Source of the DNA: an uncultured Solobacterium sp.
Lineage (GTDB): Bacteria > Bacillota_I > Bacilli_A > Erysipelotrichales > Erysipelotrichaceae
Assembly: GCA_937895985.1 (NCBI GenBank)
Contig: CALBKL010000102.1
Span: 1-5,904 of the forward strand
Direction of reading: 5' to 3'
Length of the DNA stretch: 5,904 nucleotides
Part shown: positions 1 to 4,486 of the stretch, piece by piece
Layout of the letters: every line of letters starts with the position of its first letter
How positions within the stretch are numbered: position 1 is the stretch's first letter
Made by a program: the position numbers and the translations under genes
Notes under the pieces: model-generated
Told to the model about the DNA's origin: nothing
The model's input: the letters and a program-made list of their open reading frames with translations, nothing else
Databases searched by the model: none

Positions 1-182
1 GTGGTGAAGTGGTATGTAATCATAAAGATGCAGATTCTACAAATTATAATTTTGCCTTAGTGTTTGATTTTGTATCCTTTGAGGCATTAAATGCATACCA
101 AGTTCATCCAGAACATTTAAAACTAAAAGCTTTATTAAAAGATAAGATTCAAGCCCGTTCTTGCATCGATTATGAGATTTAG
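1..182 (+). CDS. Dabb (stress-responsive A/B barrel) domain protein, 3' end only
   Basis: Reading from base 3, an open frame of 59 codons runs off the left edge and ends at TAG 180-182, so only the C-terminal part is present. The translation contains FDFVSFEALNAYQVHPEHLK, which carries the family's characteristic 'aY..HPeH' segment, followed by a helix (LKALLKDKI) and the ending RSCIDYEI. This matches the second half of the roughly 95-100-residue Dabb fold, a small dimeric alpha/beta barrel found in stress-induced proteins of plants and bacteria. Its bacterial biochemical role is mostly undefined. No start, promoter or ribosome binding site is visible because the 5' end lies outside the window. 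The stop codon is part of the terminator stem that follows. The family call is by recognition of the motif, without a database search; the function in this organism is unknown. Confidence 0.75.
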   Translation, partial: GEVVCNHKDADSTNYNFALVFDFVSFEALNAYQVHPEHLKLKALLKDKIQARSCIDYEI

Positions 183-205
183 ATGAAATTCTAAGTCTCT
201 TTTTT
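174..205 (+). terminator. Intrinsic terminator overlapping the Dabb stop codon
   Basis: The arms GAGATTTAGA (174-183) and TCTAAGTCTC (190-199) pair over 10 bp with one G-U pair and a 6-nt loop, followed by a run of six T (200-205). The TAG stop (180-182) lies in the left arm, so the last sense codons also encode the terminator. It separates the Dabb gene from the ferritin operon. Confidence 0.85.
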
Positions 206-224
206 AAGAAAATGGGCATGTTCC

Positions 225-253
225 TTGAAAATGAAATGTAATTCTATTATCTT
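225..253 (+). promoter_or_regulatory. Putative sigma-A promoter for the ferritin-superoxide reductase operon
   Basis: TTGAAA (225-230) lies 17 bp upstream of TATCTT (248-253, four of six matches to the -10 consensus). Transcription would begin near 260. The region is AT-rich, and other -10 choices are possible (TATTAT 245-250, TTATAA 252-257), but their spacing is worse. The 8-bp palindrome CTTATAAG (251-258) overlaps the -10. It resembles only one half of a PerR-type box, so peroxide or iron control is a guess. It is the only plausible promoter between the upstream terminator and the ferritin start. Confidence 0.4.
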
Positions 254-258
254 ATAAG

Positions 259-270
259 TGACTACGGTCA
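259..270 (+). promoter_or_regulatory. Small leader hairpin with UACG tetraloop just before the ferritin RBS
   Basis: TGAC (259-262) and GTCA (267-270) pair perfectly around the loop TACG. Bases 258 and 271 can add a G-U pair. In RNA this is a C(UACG)G hairpin, a member of the unusually stable UNCG tetraloop class. It ends directly against the AGGAGG ribosome binding site (272-277). If transcription starts near 260 it would sit at the extreme 5' end of the mRNA, where it could stabilise the transcript or mark a protein site. The stem is short, so the role is uncertain. Confidence 0.35.
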
Positions 271-285
271 TAGGAGGAACTCATA

Positions 286-789
286 ATGGAGAAGAAAGTT
301 TCAAAACTAATCAACGACCAGATTAACAAAGAAATGTACAGTGCTTATTTATACTTAGAATTTGCCAACCATTTTACTGAAAAGGGATTAGATGGTTTCG
401 CTAACTGGTATAACATCCAAGCTAAGGAAGAAATGGACCATGCGTTAAAGTTCATCGCTTATTTACATGACAATGATGAAAAGGTTACTTATGAAGCAAT
501 CGCTAAGCCAGAGTCAAAGTCAAAAGAAGATATTGATGTGTTAAAGGCTGCTTATGCTCATGAGAAGTTCATTACAGCATCTATTAATGCAATCTATGCT
601 GAAGCAAGCAAGGTAAATGATTATCGTACAACACAGTTCTTAGATTGGTTTATCTCAGAACAGGCAGAAGAAGAAAAGAACGCTGCTGACTTAATTCAAA
701 AGATGGAATTATTTGGAAGTGATCCTAAAGCCCTATACTTATTGGATCATGAATTCGCATCACGTTCCTATAAATCATCAGCCCAATAA
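286..789 (+). CDS. ftnA: Ferritin (bacterial non-haem FtnA type)
   Basis: This 167-residue protein matches the usual length and four-helix-bundle pattern of bacterial ferritins, which assemble as 24-mer shells, oxidise Fe(II) and store Fe(III) mineral in the cytoplasm. Ferroxidase ligands can be placed from the family: E16 (NKEMYSAYLYL), Y23, E49 and H52 (AKEEMDHALKF), E93 (AHEKF) and Q126 (ISEQAEEE). E48, E125 and E129 are candidates for the third iron site. The methionine ligands of a haem-binding bacterioferritin are not evident. The start ATG 286 is set by AGGAGG at 272-277 with an 8-nt spacer. The gene is the first of a pair: the superoxide reductase begins 22 bases after its stop with no terminator between, so co-transcription is likely. 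Ferritin would withdraw the Fe(II) that reacts with the peroxide made by its neighbour. The family is clear; the symbol is the generic one. Confidence 0.93.
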   Translation: MEKKVSKLINDQINKEMYSAYLYLEFANHFTEKGLDGFANWYNIQAKEEMDHALKFIAYLHDNDEKVTYEAIAKPESKSKEDIDVLKAAYAHEKFITASINAIYAEASKVNDYRTTQFLDWFISEQAEEEKNAADLIQKMELFGSDPKALYLLDHEFASRSYKSSAQ

Positions 790-794
790 ATATT

Positions 795-800
795 AGGAGG
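795..800 (+). promoter_or_regulatory. Ribosome binding site leaving the superoxide reductase start ambiguous
   Basis: AGGAGG lies 5 nt before GTG 806 and 11 nt before ATG 812, both in the same frame. ATG 812 gives the family-typical N-terminus MKFF and is preferred here. GTG 806 would add two residues (Met-Asn) and is not excluded, since 5 nt is a tolerated spacing. Confidence 0.6.
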
Positions 801-811
801 AAAGAGTGAAC

Positions 812-1186
812 ATGAAATTTTTTATTAACAGAACAACAAAAGAAATTATCGAAGTAGTATTAGGAAATGACACAGCATTCACATCTGAAGGATCAGAAAT
901 GGTTGAATTAAAGGCTAATTCAACAGATGCTGCAGGAGAAAAGCACGTACCTGTGATAACAGTTGAAGGCAACAAGGTTCATGTAGTTGTTGGATCTGTT
1001 CTTCACCCAATGACTGAAGAACATTCTATTCAGTTCATCGCTTTAGAAACAAAGCAGGGTGTACAGCGTAAGGCACTATTACCTACAGATCAACCAGTCG
1101 CTGACTTCGTATTAGCGGAAGGTGATGAAGTTGTAGCAGCTTATGAATACTGCAACTTACACGGCCTTTGGAAGGCAGAAGCTTAA
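812..1186 (+). CDS. Superoxide reductase (desulfoferrodoxin family, without desulforedoxin cysteines)
   Basis: The protein has 124 residues from ATG 812 (126 from GTG 806). The C-terminal domain has the full mononuclear iron (Fe-His4-Cys) centre of superoxide reductases: H45 in GEKHVPVI, H65 in LHPM, H71 in EEHSI, and C114 and H117 in YCNLHGLW. K44, the conserved lysine that helps protonate the substrate, is present. The reaction reduces superoxide to hydrogen peroxide with no oxygen release, the usual anaerobe strategy. The N-terminal segment (FINRTTKEIIEV, then SEGSEMVELKANSTDAA) aligns in spacing with the small desulforedoxin domain (CxxCGNIVEV ... CCGEPMxLL), but all four iron-binding cysteines are replaced. 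The protein therefore resembles class III enzymes such as that of Treponema pallidum. Electrons must reach the active iron from an external donor such as rubredoxin, and none is encoded here. It is probably translated from the ferritin mRNA, and a terminator follows 10 bases after the stop. Confidence 0.92.
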   Translation: MKFFINRTTKEIIEVVLGNDTAFTSEGSEMVELKANSTDAAGEKHVPVITVEGNKVHVVVGSVLHPMTEEHSIQFIALETKQGVQRKALLPTDQPVADFVLAEGDEVVAAYEYCNLHGLWKAEA

Positions 1187-1196
1187 TCAAACACAC

Positions 1197-1219
1197 AAAG
1201 GAGAGAAATCTCCTTTTTT
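1197..1219 (+). terminator. Intrinsic terminator of the ferritin-superoxide reductase operon
   Basis: AAAGGAGA (1197-1204) pairs perfectly with TCTCCTTT (1209-1216) around a GAAA tetraloop (GNRA class), and the T run extends to 1219. It closes the two-gene operon. Its T run also provides the upstream region of the next promoter. Confidence 0.9.
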
Positions 1220-1232
1220 CATTGTATGAAAG

Positions 1233-1241
1233 TGATAGAAT
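1233..1241 (+). promoter_or_regulatory. Extended -10 promoter for the lipid kinase gene
   Basis: TG-A-TAGAAT (1233-1241) matches the extended -10 pattern TGnTATAAT with one change. No good -35 exists at normal spacing; that position falls in the T run of the preceding terminator. An extended -10 can compensate for this. Transcription would start near 1248, close to the RBS AGGTGAT (1253-1259). Confidence 0.5.
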
Positions 1242-1262
1242 AAAGATGAAGTAGGTGATGCT

Positions 1263-2168
1263 ATGAAGAAAAAAGTAATGTTCTTATTCAATCCTGAAGC
1301 AGGTAACAATGCAATCGAAAAGATTGTCTTTGATATTATTAAGAATCTAACCATCTTTGATTGCGAAGTAACTGTGTTTCCAATCATGCCAGATAAGGGT
1401 TTAGGTTCAGAGGAGATATTAATCAACCATGCCTCTGAATTTGAAACGATTGTAGTTTATGGAGGAGATGGAACCCTAAACCGTGTTGTGAATATTATGA
1501 TGCATCAGGATATTCACTTACCAATTGGTTATATTCCAGGTGGTACAACTAATGACTTTAGTAAAGCAATTGATGGAGAAGGTACAGTTGAATCCTATTG
1601 CCGTACGATAGCCTTTGGTAAGCCATTCTCTTATGATGTAGGTTGTTTTAATGGTACATATTTTAACTACGTAGCTGCTTTTGGTGCATTTACCGCAACA
1701 AGCTACGAAACATCTCGTGAGTCAAAGAAGATACTAGGATATGGAGCGTATGTACTCAATGCACTTAGTAATCTTCCCGCTAGTTTAACCAATCGTACAA
1801 AGATGAAGTTTATTCATGACGGAGTTGAGGAAGAAGGTACGTTTGTATTTGGCGCAATCTCTAACTCACCATCTGTTGGTGGATTTAAGCTACCATTTTA
1901 TGAAGATTCCACACTAGATGATGGAAAGTTTGAAGTATTGTTAGTCGCTGCTTTAGATAATCTTGAAGTATTACATAACGTATTAACAGGCGTAGCGACA
2001 GGCAATATTGATCCAAAGTATGTACATGCATTCAAGACCGATAAGATTGAGTTTATCTGTGAAGAAAATACAGCATGGACATTGGATGGAGAAGATGGTG
2101 GTAAACATCGTACAGTTACTGTCGAAATTCATCCAAAATCAATGACAATTATGACAAGTAAGTCATGA
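1263..2168 (+). CDS. YegS/BmrU-type lipid kinase (diacylglycerol kinase catalytic domain)
   Basis: This 301-residue protein matches the usual length of soluble bacterial lipid kinases that use ATP to phosphorylate diacylglycerol or related lipids at the membrane face, recycling them into phospholipid synthesis. Visible motifs in order: a first strand with FNPEAG (9-14), the nucleotide-binding GGDGTLN (67-73), PGGTTNDF (92-99), the central beta region with STLDDGKFEVLLV, and LDGEDGG (274-280). The aspartate D275 and E277 of the last motif correspond to the catalytic region of DgkB-like enzymes. No membrane segment or signal peptide is evident, as expected. ATG 1263 is preceded by AGGTGAT (1253-1259), which matches the 3' part of the full Shine-Dalgarno sequence at standard register. 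The last 18 bases of the gene carry the -35 element and operator-like repeat of the next gene's promoter. The substrate cannot be read from sequence; diacylglycerol is the default guess. Confidence 0.88.
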   Translation: MKKKVMFLFNPEAGNNAIEKIVFDIIKNLTIFDCEVTVFPIMPDKGLGSEEILINHASEFETIVVYGGDGTLNRVVNIMMHQDIHLPIGYIPGGTTNDFSKAIDGEGTVESYCRTIAFGKPFSYDVGCFNGTYFNYVAAFGAFTATSYETSRESKKILGYGAYVLNALSNLPASLTNRTKMKFIHDGVEEEGTFVFGAISNSPSVGGFKLPFYEDSTLDDGKFEVLLVAALDNLEVLHNVLTGVATGNIDPKYVHAFKTDKIEFICEENTAWTLDGEDGGKHRTVTVEIHPKSMTIMTSKS

Positions 2169-2179
2169 TAATGTATAAT
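2151..2179 (+). promoter_or_regulatory. Near-consensus sigma-A promoter inside the 3' end of the lipid kinase gene
   Basis: ATGACA (2151-2156, five of six) and a perfect TATAAT (2174-2179) are separated by exactly 17 bp. The -35 lies within the last codons of the lipid kinase and the -10 just after its stop. Transcription would start near 2186, leaving a leader of about 15 nt. The inverted repeat ATGAC-N6-GTCAT (2151-2166) overlaps the -35 and is a possible operator. This would give the TM2 gene expression independent of the kinase. Confidence 0.65.
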
Positions 2180-2200
2180 ATGGACATTGGAGGGTTAGAT

Positions 2201-2593
2201 ATGGATAAAATTATTCGTATTGAAAATCGTATTGTATCCGTTGGCAAGACTGATGGAAGCTTAGAAGAATTCGATATCGCATACTTTAACTTCTCACCAC
2301 GAATTGGTGACTATGTTAATATCTATCGCAATGATGATAGTATCATTATTACTAAGGCTGAAAGTATTTTTACAAACCAAACAAATGGTCGTGGTGTCAA
2401 TAAAGTTGTGTACGCTCTTCTTGCGTTCTTCTTAGGTGTTTTTGGCGCCCAAGAATTCTATGCAGGTAACACGCGTGCAGGTATGCTTTCACTTATTTTC
2501 TGCTGGACAGGTATCCCAGCAATCTATGGAATTTATAAATTCATCATCGCGCTTTCTAAGCCGGCTGATGAGAATGGCTATATTGAAATGTAA
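2201..2593 (+). CDS. TM2-domain membrane protein
   Basis: The protein has 130 residues from ATG 2201, chosen because GGAGGG (2189-2194) sits 6 nt before it. The longer in-frame start at 2165 would overlap the upstream gene and has no RBS. Residues 1-55 are polar and probably beta-rich (IVSVGKTDGSLEEF ... IGDYVNIYRNDDSIIITK), forming a small cytoplasmic domain. Residues 66-126 are the TM2 domain: helix one about 68-83 (VVYALLAFFLGVFGA), a turn with QEFYAGNTRAG, and helix two about 94-118 ending in FIIALSKPADENG. The usual turn in Bacillota relatives reads H-K-F-Y-A-G-K; here the histidine and lysine are Q84 and E85, and the last lysine is N90. TM2 proteins have no agreed bacterial function. 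The gene likely has its own promoter and a terminator overlapping its stop codon, so it is probably a single-gene unit with possible read-through from the kinase. Confidence 0.87.
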   Translation: MDKIIRIENRIVSVGKTDGSLEEFDIAYFNFSPRIGDYVNIYRNDDSIIITKAESIFTNQTNGRGVNKVVYALLAFFLGVFGAQEFYAGNTRAGMLSLIFCWTGIPAIYGIYKFIIALSKPADENGYIEM

Positions 2594-2619
2594 AGCGGTA
2601 TTCTTTGAATGCCGTTTTT
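2592..2619 (+). terminator. Intrinsic terminator overlapping the TM2 gene stop codon
   Basis: AAAGCGGTATTC (2592-2603) pairs with GAATGCCGTTTT (2607-2618) over 12 positions including two G-U pairs, with a TTT loop and five T at 2615-2619. The TAA stop (2591-2593) forms the base of the stem. It separates the TM2 gene from purC. Confidence 0.8.
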
Positions 2620-2666
2620 CTGTTTAAATTGTTTATCAATCGTGTTTCATTAAGGAGGAGAACATT

Positions 2667-3542
2667 ATGAAACAATATGCACCAATCAAAGAAGGCAAAG
2701 TACGTGAAATCTATGACGCTGATGATGCCTTAATTATGGTAGCGACCGACCGTATTTCTGCATTCGATGTTATTTTGAAGAACCAAGTAGTAAACAAAGG
2801 AATTGTTTTAACACAAATGTCACGTTTTTGGTTTGATCTAACAAAAGACATTGTAAAAAACCATATGATTACTACTGATGTACAACAGATGCCAGAATTT
2901 TTCCGTAACGAGAAATTTGCAGGTAGATCAATGTTGTGTAAGAAGTTAGAGATGTTGCCGATTGAGTGTATTGTAAGAGGATATATTACAGGCTCTGGTT
3001 GGGTAAGTTATCAAAAGGATCAGACGGTATGTAATATTAAATTACCAGATGGTCTAAGAGAATGCGATCAACTTCCTGAGCCAATCTATACTCCATCTAC
3101 TAAAGCAGAGATTGGTGAACATGATGAAAATATTAGTTATGAAAAGTCTGTGGAAATCTTAAAGAAGGCATACCCAGAACGTGGTGAAGAGTATGCGCAG
3201 AAGTTAAGAGATTATACGATTGCACTCTATAAGAAATGTGCTGAATATGCACGAACAAAGGGTATTATCATCGCTGATACTAAGTTTGAATTTGGACTGG
3301 ATGAACATGGCGAGGTTGTACTAGCTGATGAAATGTTAACACCGGATTCTAGCCGTTTCTGGCCAGTCGAAGGCTATACACCAGGTAAAGGACAACCATC
3401 CTTCGATAAACAGTTTGTTAGAGACTGGTTAAAACAAAATCCTAATAGTGATTACTGCTTACCACAGGAAGTGATTGATAAGACAATTGCGAAGTACTTG
3501 GAAGCGTACCATCTATTAACGGGTAAAGATCTAACTTTTTAG
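2667..3542 (+). CDS. purC: Phosphoribosylaminoimidazole-succinocarboxamide synthase (SAICAR synthetase)
   Basis: This cytoplasmic enzyme of de novo purine synthesis joins CAIR and L-aspartate using ATP to give SAICAR. Both family signatures are present: LPIECIVRGYITGSG (97-111) and IIADTKFEFG (201-210). The N-terminal ATP-binding loop is GKVREIYD (10-17), the DRISAFD segment is at 28-34, and the metal/nucleotide region DEMLTPDSSRFWP is at 221-233. At 291 residues it is the longer form resembling yeast Ade1, with the insertion holding LPEPIYTPSTKAEIGEHDENIS (136-157), rather than the roughly 240-residue B. subtilis form. AAGGAGG (2652-2658) sits 8 nt before ATG 2667. Neither neighbour is a purine gene, so purC stands alone between two terminators. 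No convincing promoter, purine riboswitch or PurR box is visible in the 47-base upstream gap (2620-2666). The product call is firm. Confidence 0.96.
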   Translation: MKQYAPIKEGKVREIYDADDALIMVATDRISAFDVILKNQVVNKGIVLTQMSRFWFDLTKDIVKNHMITTDVQQMPEFFRNEKFAGRSMLCKKLEMLPIECIVRGYITGSGWVSYQKDQTVCNIKLPDGLRECDQLPEPIYTPSTKAEIGEHDENISYEKSVEILKKAYPERGEEYAQKLRDYTIALYKKCAEYARTKGIIIADTKFEFGLDEHGEVVLADEMLTPDSSRFWPVEGYTPGKGQPSFDKQFVRDWLKQNPNSDYCLPQEVIDKTIAKYLEAYHLLTGKDLTF

Positions 3543-3563
3543 CTGAGTGAAACTCAGCTTTTT
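3541..3563 (+). terminator. Intrinsic terminator overlapping the purC stop codon
   Basis: AGCTGAGT (3541-3548) pairs perfectly with ACTCAGCT (3552-3559) around a GAA loop, followed by T to 3563. The TAG stop (3540-3542) enters the stem. The right arm end and T tract are also the left arm of a second inverted repeat (3558-3567 with 3590-3599). Confidence 0.87.
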
Positions 3564-3599
3564 CTATGGGAATCTATATGTAATCGTGTATAGAAAAAG
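3558..3599 (+). repeat. Perfect 10-bp inverted repeat between purC terminator and HTH gene RBS
   Basis: CTTTTTCTAT (3558-3567) and ATAGAAAAAG (3590-3599) are exact reverse complements separated by 22 bases. The left arm overlaps the purC terminator's T tract and the right arm ends one base before the GGAGGG RBS (3601-3606). A competing inner pairing exists, CTATA (3574-3578) with TATAG (3589-3593), extendable by two G-U pairs; the two foldings share bases 3590-3593. It may be an RNA leader structure or a DNA operator for the HTH gene. Confidence 0.6.
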
Positions 3600-3611
3600 T
3601 GGAGGGTCAGT

Positions 3612-3962
3612 ATGTGTAGAAGGAAAGATTATTTTAGGGATTTATGCAAAGCATATCCACTACAAAAACAATTACAACAAGCACTAGAAATGAAGATGAA
3701 ACAATCATCAGATGAAATGCTTCAGAAACAATATCAAGCAGTTTTAAAACAAGTTGAACAAGTAGAGAAGATCATGCATTACATGAAAGTGGTACATGGG
3801 AAGATGGCAATGGATATGTTTGTGTCTTACTACATTGATGGAGTTAGACAAAAAGATATTGCATACCAGTATCATATGTCCTTGCGGACATTACAAAGAC
3901 GTTTTCAAAACTATCGTTCTTTATTAGAAGAAGTATTTCGACATCGTATCGATTGTGCGTAG
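3612..3962 (+). CDS. Small helix-turn-helix protein (sigma-70 region 4-like), function unknown
   Basis: This 116-residue basic, glutamine- and lysine-rich protein starts at ATG 3612 with GGAGGG (3601-3606) 5 nt before it. Residues 17-62 are strongly helical and probably a coiled coil (QKQLQQALEMKMKQ ... KQVEQVEKIMHYMK). Residues 66-107 look like a DNA-binding helix-turn-helix: a leading helix MDMFVSYYIDG, then VRQKDIAYQYHMSLRTLQRR (78-97), which has the 'g.s..eIA..l..s..tv.r' pattern of sigma-70 region 4, LuxR-like and phage ArpU/DUF1492-like proteins. No region 2 of a sigma factor is present, so it is not a complete sigma factor. I cannot name the family. It could be a transcription regulator or a domesticated phage-type regulator. 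It is followed 38 bases later by the zinc-ribbon membrane gene, whose extended -10 promoter lies in the gap; whether this protein controls that promoter or its own inverted repeat is untested. Confidence 0.75.
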   Translation: MCRRKDYFRDLCKAYPLQKQLQQALEMKMKQSSDEMLQKQYQAVLKQVEQVEKIMHYMKVVHGKMAMDMFVSYYIDGVRQKDIAYQYHMSLRTLQRRFQNYRSLLEEVFRHRIDCA

Positions 3963-3966
3963 GAAG

Positions 3967-3975
3967 TGATATAAT
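3967..3975 (+). promoter_or_regulatory. Perfect extended -10 promoter for the zinc-ribbon gene
   Basis: TG-A-TATAAT (3967-3975) matches the extended -10 consensus exactly. No good -35 is seen at 16-18 bp; TCGACA (3938-3943) resembles one but is 26 bp away. Transcription would begin near 3982, giving a leader of about 19 nt that contains the RBS AGGAAG (3990-3995). It lies directly after the HTH gene's stop codon (3960-3962). Confidence 0.6.
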
Positions 3976-4000
3976 CCTGTCATTAGAACAGGAAGTATAT

Positions 4001-4411
4001 ATGAAAAGAAGAAATCGTTTGATTGAACAATTACAATATCGTCTTAGAAGAAGTTACGGTATGGATCGTCTCAATACACATTTACTCATCATGATGGTAA
4101 TAATCTTGGTATTGGGTTTATTTGTAAAAAATAGTATTCCGGCGTTACTTTCATTTGTGATCTTTGGCATATTTGTGTATCGCTTTACATCAAGAAATAT
4201 CACCAAGCGCAGTATTGAAAATCGAAAGTATCAAGACACAAATCGTTTTGTGACAAGACAGTTTAAAGCAGTCAAAAATAATATCACAAATAAAGACTAT
4301 AAGTACTTTGTATGTAAACGTTGCTATCAACTTGTTCGTATACCAAGGGGGAAAGGAGAAGTTGTGATTCATTGTCCACATTGTAAACAGGAGTTTTCTG
4401 CGAAAAGTTAA
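4001..4411 (+). CDS. Two-helix membrane protein with C-terminal zinc ribbon, function unknown
   Basis: The protein has 136 residues from ATG 4001, which follows AGGAAG (3990-3995) by 5 nt. The longer TTG 3953 start would overlap the previous gene and lacks an RBS. Order of parts: a strongly basic N-terminus (KRRNRLIEQLQYRLRRSYG), two adjacent hydrophobic helices (about 27-43, LLIMMVIILVLGLFV, and 46-62, IPALLSFVIFGIFVYRF), a basic linker, and a zinc ribbon CKRC (105-108) ... CPHC (125-128) with RIPRGKGEVVIHC between. Basic residues flank both helices, and the short turn suggests a hairpin in the membrane with both ends in the cytoplasm. The ribbon pattern 'F.C..C.q..RvPrGkGki.i.CP.C' is common in small Bacillota membrane proteins of unknown role. 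I do not recognise a named gene. No terminator is visible after it, so it may read through into pepC. Confidence 0.82.
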   Translation: MKRRNRLIEQLQYRLRRSYGMDRLNTHLLIMMVIILVLGLFVKNSIPALLSFVIFGIFVYRFTSRNITKRSIENRKYQDTNRFVTRQFKAVKNNITNKDYKYFVCKRCYQLVRIPRGKGEVVIHCPHCKQEFSAKS

Positions 4412-4432
4412 GAATTTATCAGTGTTTATCAA

Positions 4433-4459
4433 TTGAAAAATAGGTGAGTTAGTTATAAC
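4433..4459 (+). promoter_or_regulatory. Possible pepC promoter
   Basis: TTGAAA (4433-4438) and TATAAC (4454-4459, five of six) are separated by 15 bp, short but tolerated. The pepC RBS AGAAGGT (4473-4479) and ATG follow. The direct repeat TTTATCA (4415-4421 and 4425-4431) lies just upstream. The gap 4412-4486 holds no terminator, so pepC may also be read from the zinc-ribbon promoter. Confidence 0.4.
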
Positions 4460-4486
4460 ATACTACATAGAAAGAAGGTAATTAAA

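Noticed and set aside
806..811. GTG start for the superoxide reductase, adding two residues.
   Set aside because: Not excluded, but ATG 812 gives the family-typical N-terminus at an acceptable RBS distance; mentioned under the RBS entry.
1187..1426. Reverse-strand open frames such as this one, and those near 37-219, 793-975, 4190-4432, 5388-5570 and 5676-5894.
   Set aside because: All lie mostly opposite supported + strand genes, show no family features and lack convincing RBS sequences.
2165..2200. A 12-residue N-terminal extension of the TM2 protein overlapping the kinase stop.
   Set aside because: It has no RBS and would start upstream of the inferred transcription start near 2186; ATG 2201 has a good RBS.
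2436..2627. A 63-codon + strand frame inside the TM2 gene.
   Set aside because: It is an out-of-frame shadow of a well-supported gene, with no RBS or recognisable protein features.
2620..2666. Purine riboswitch or promoter before purC.
   Set aside because: The gap is too short for a purine aptamer, and no hexamer pair with proper spacing is visible.
3579..3584. TGTAAT as a -10 element for the HTH gene.
   Set aside because: There is no -35 at usable spacing and no extended TG, so a promoter cannot be supported here.
3953..4000. A TTG-started extension of the zinc-ribbon protein.
   Set aside because: It has no RBS, overlaps the HTH gene and begins upstream of the extended -10 promoter.
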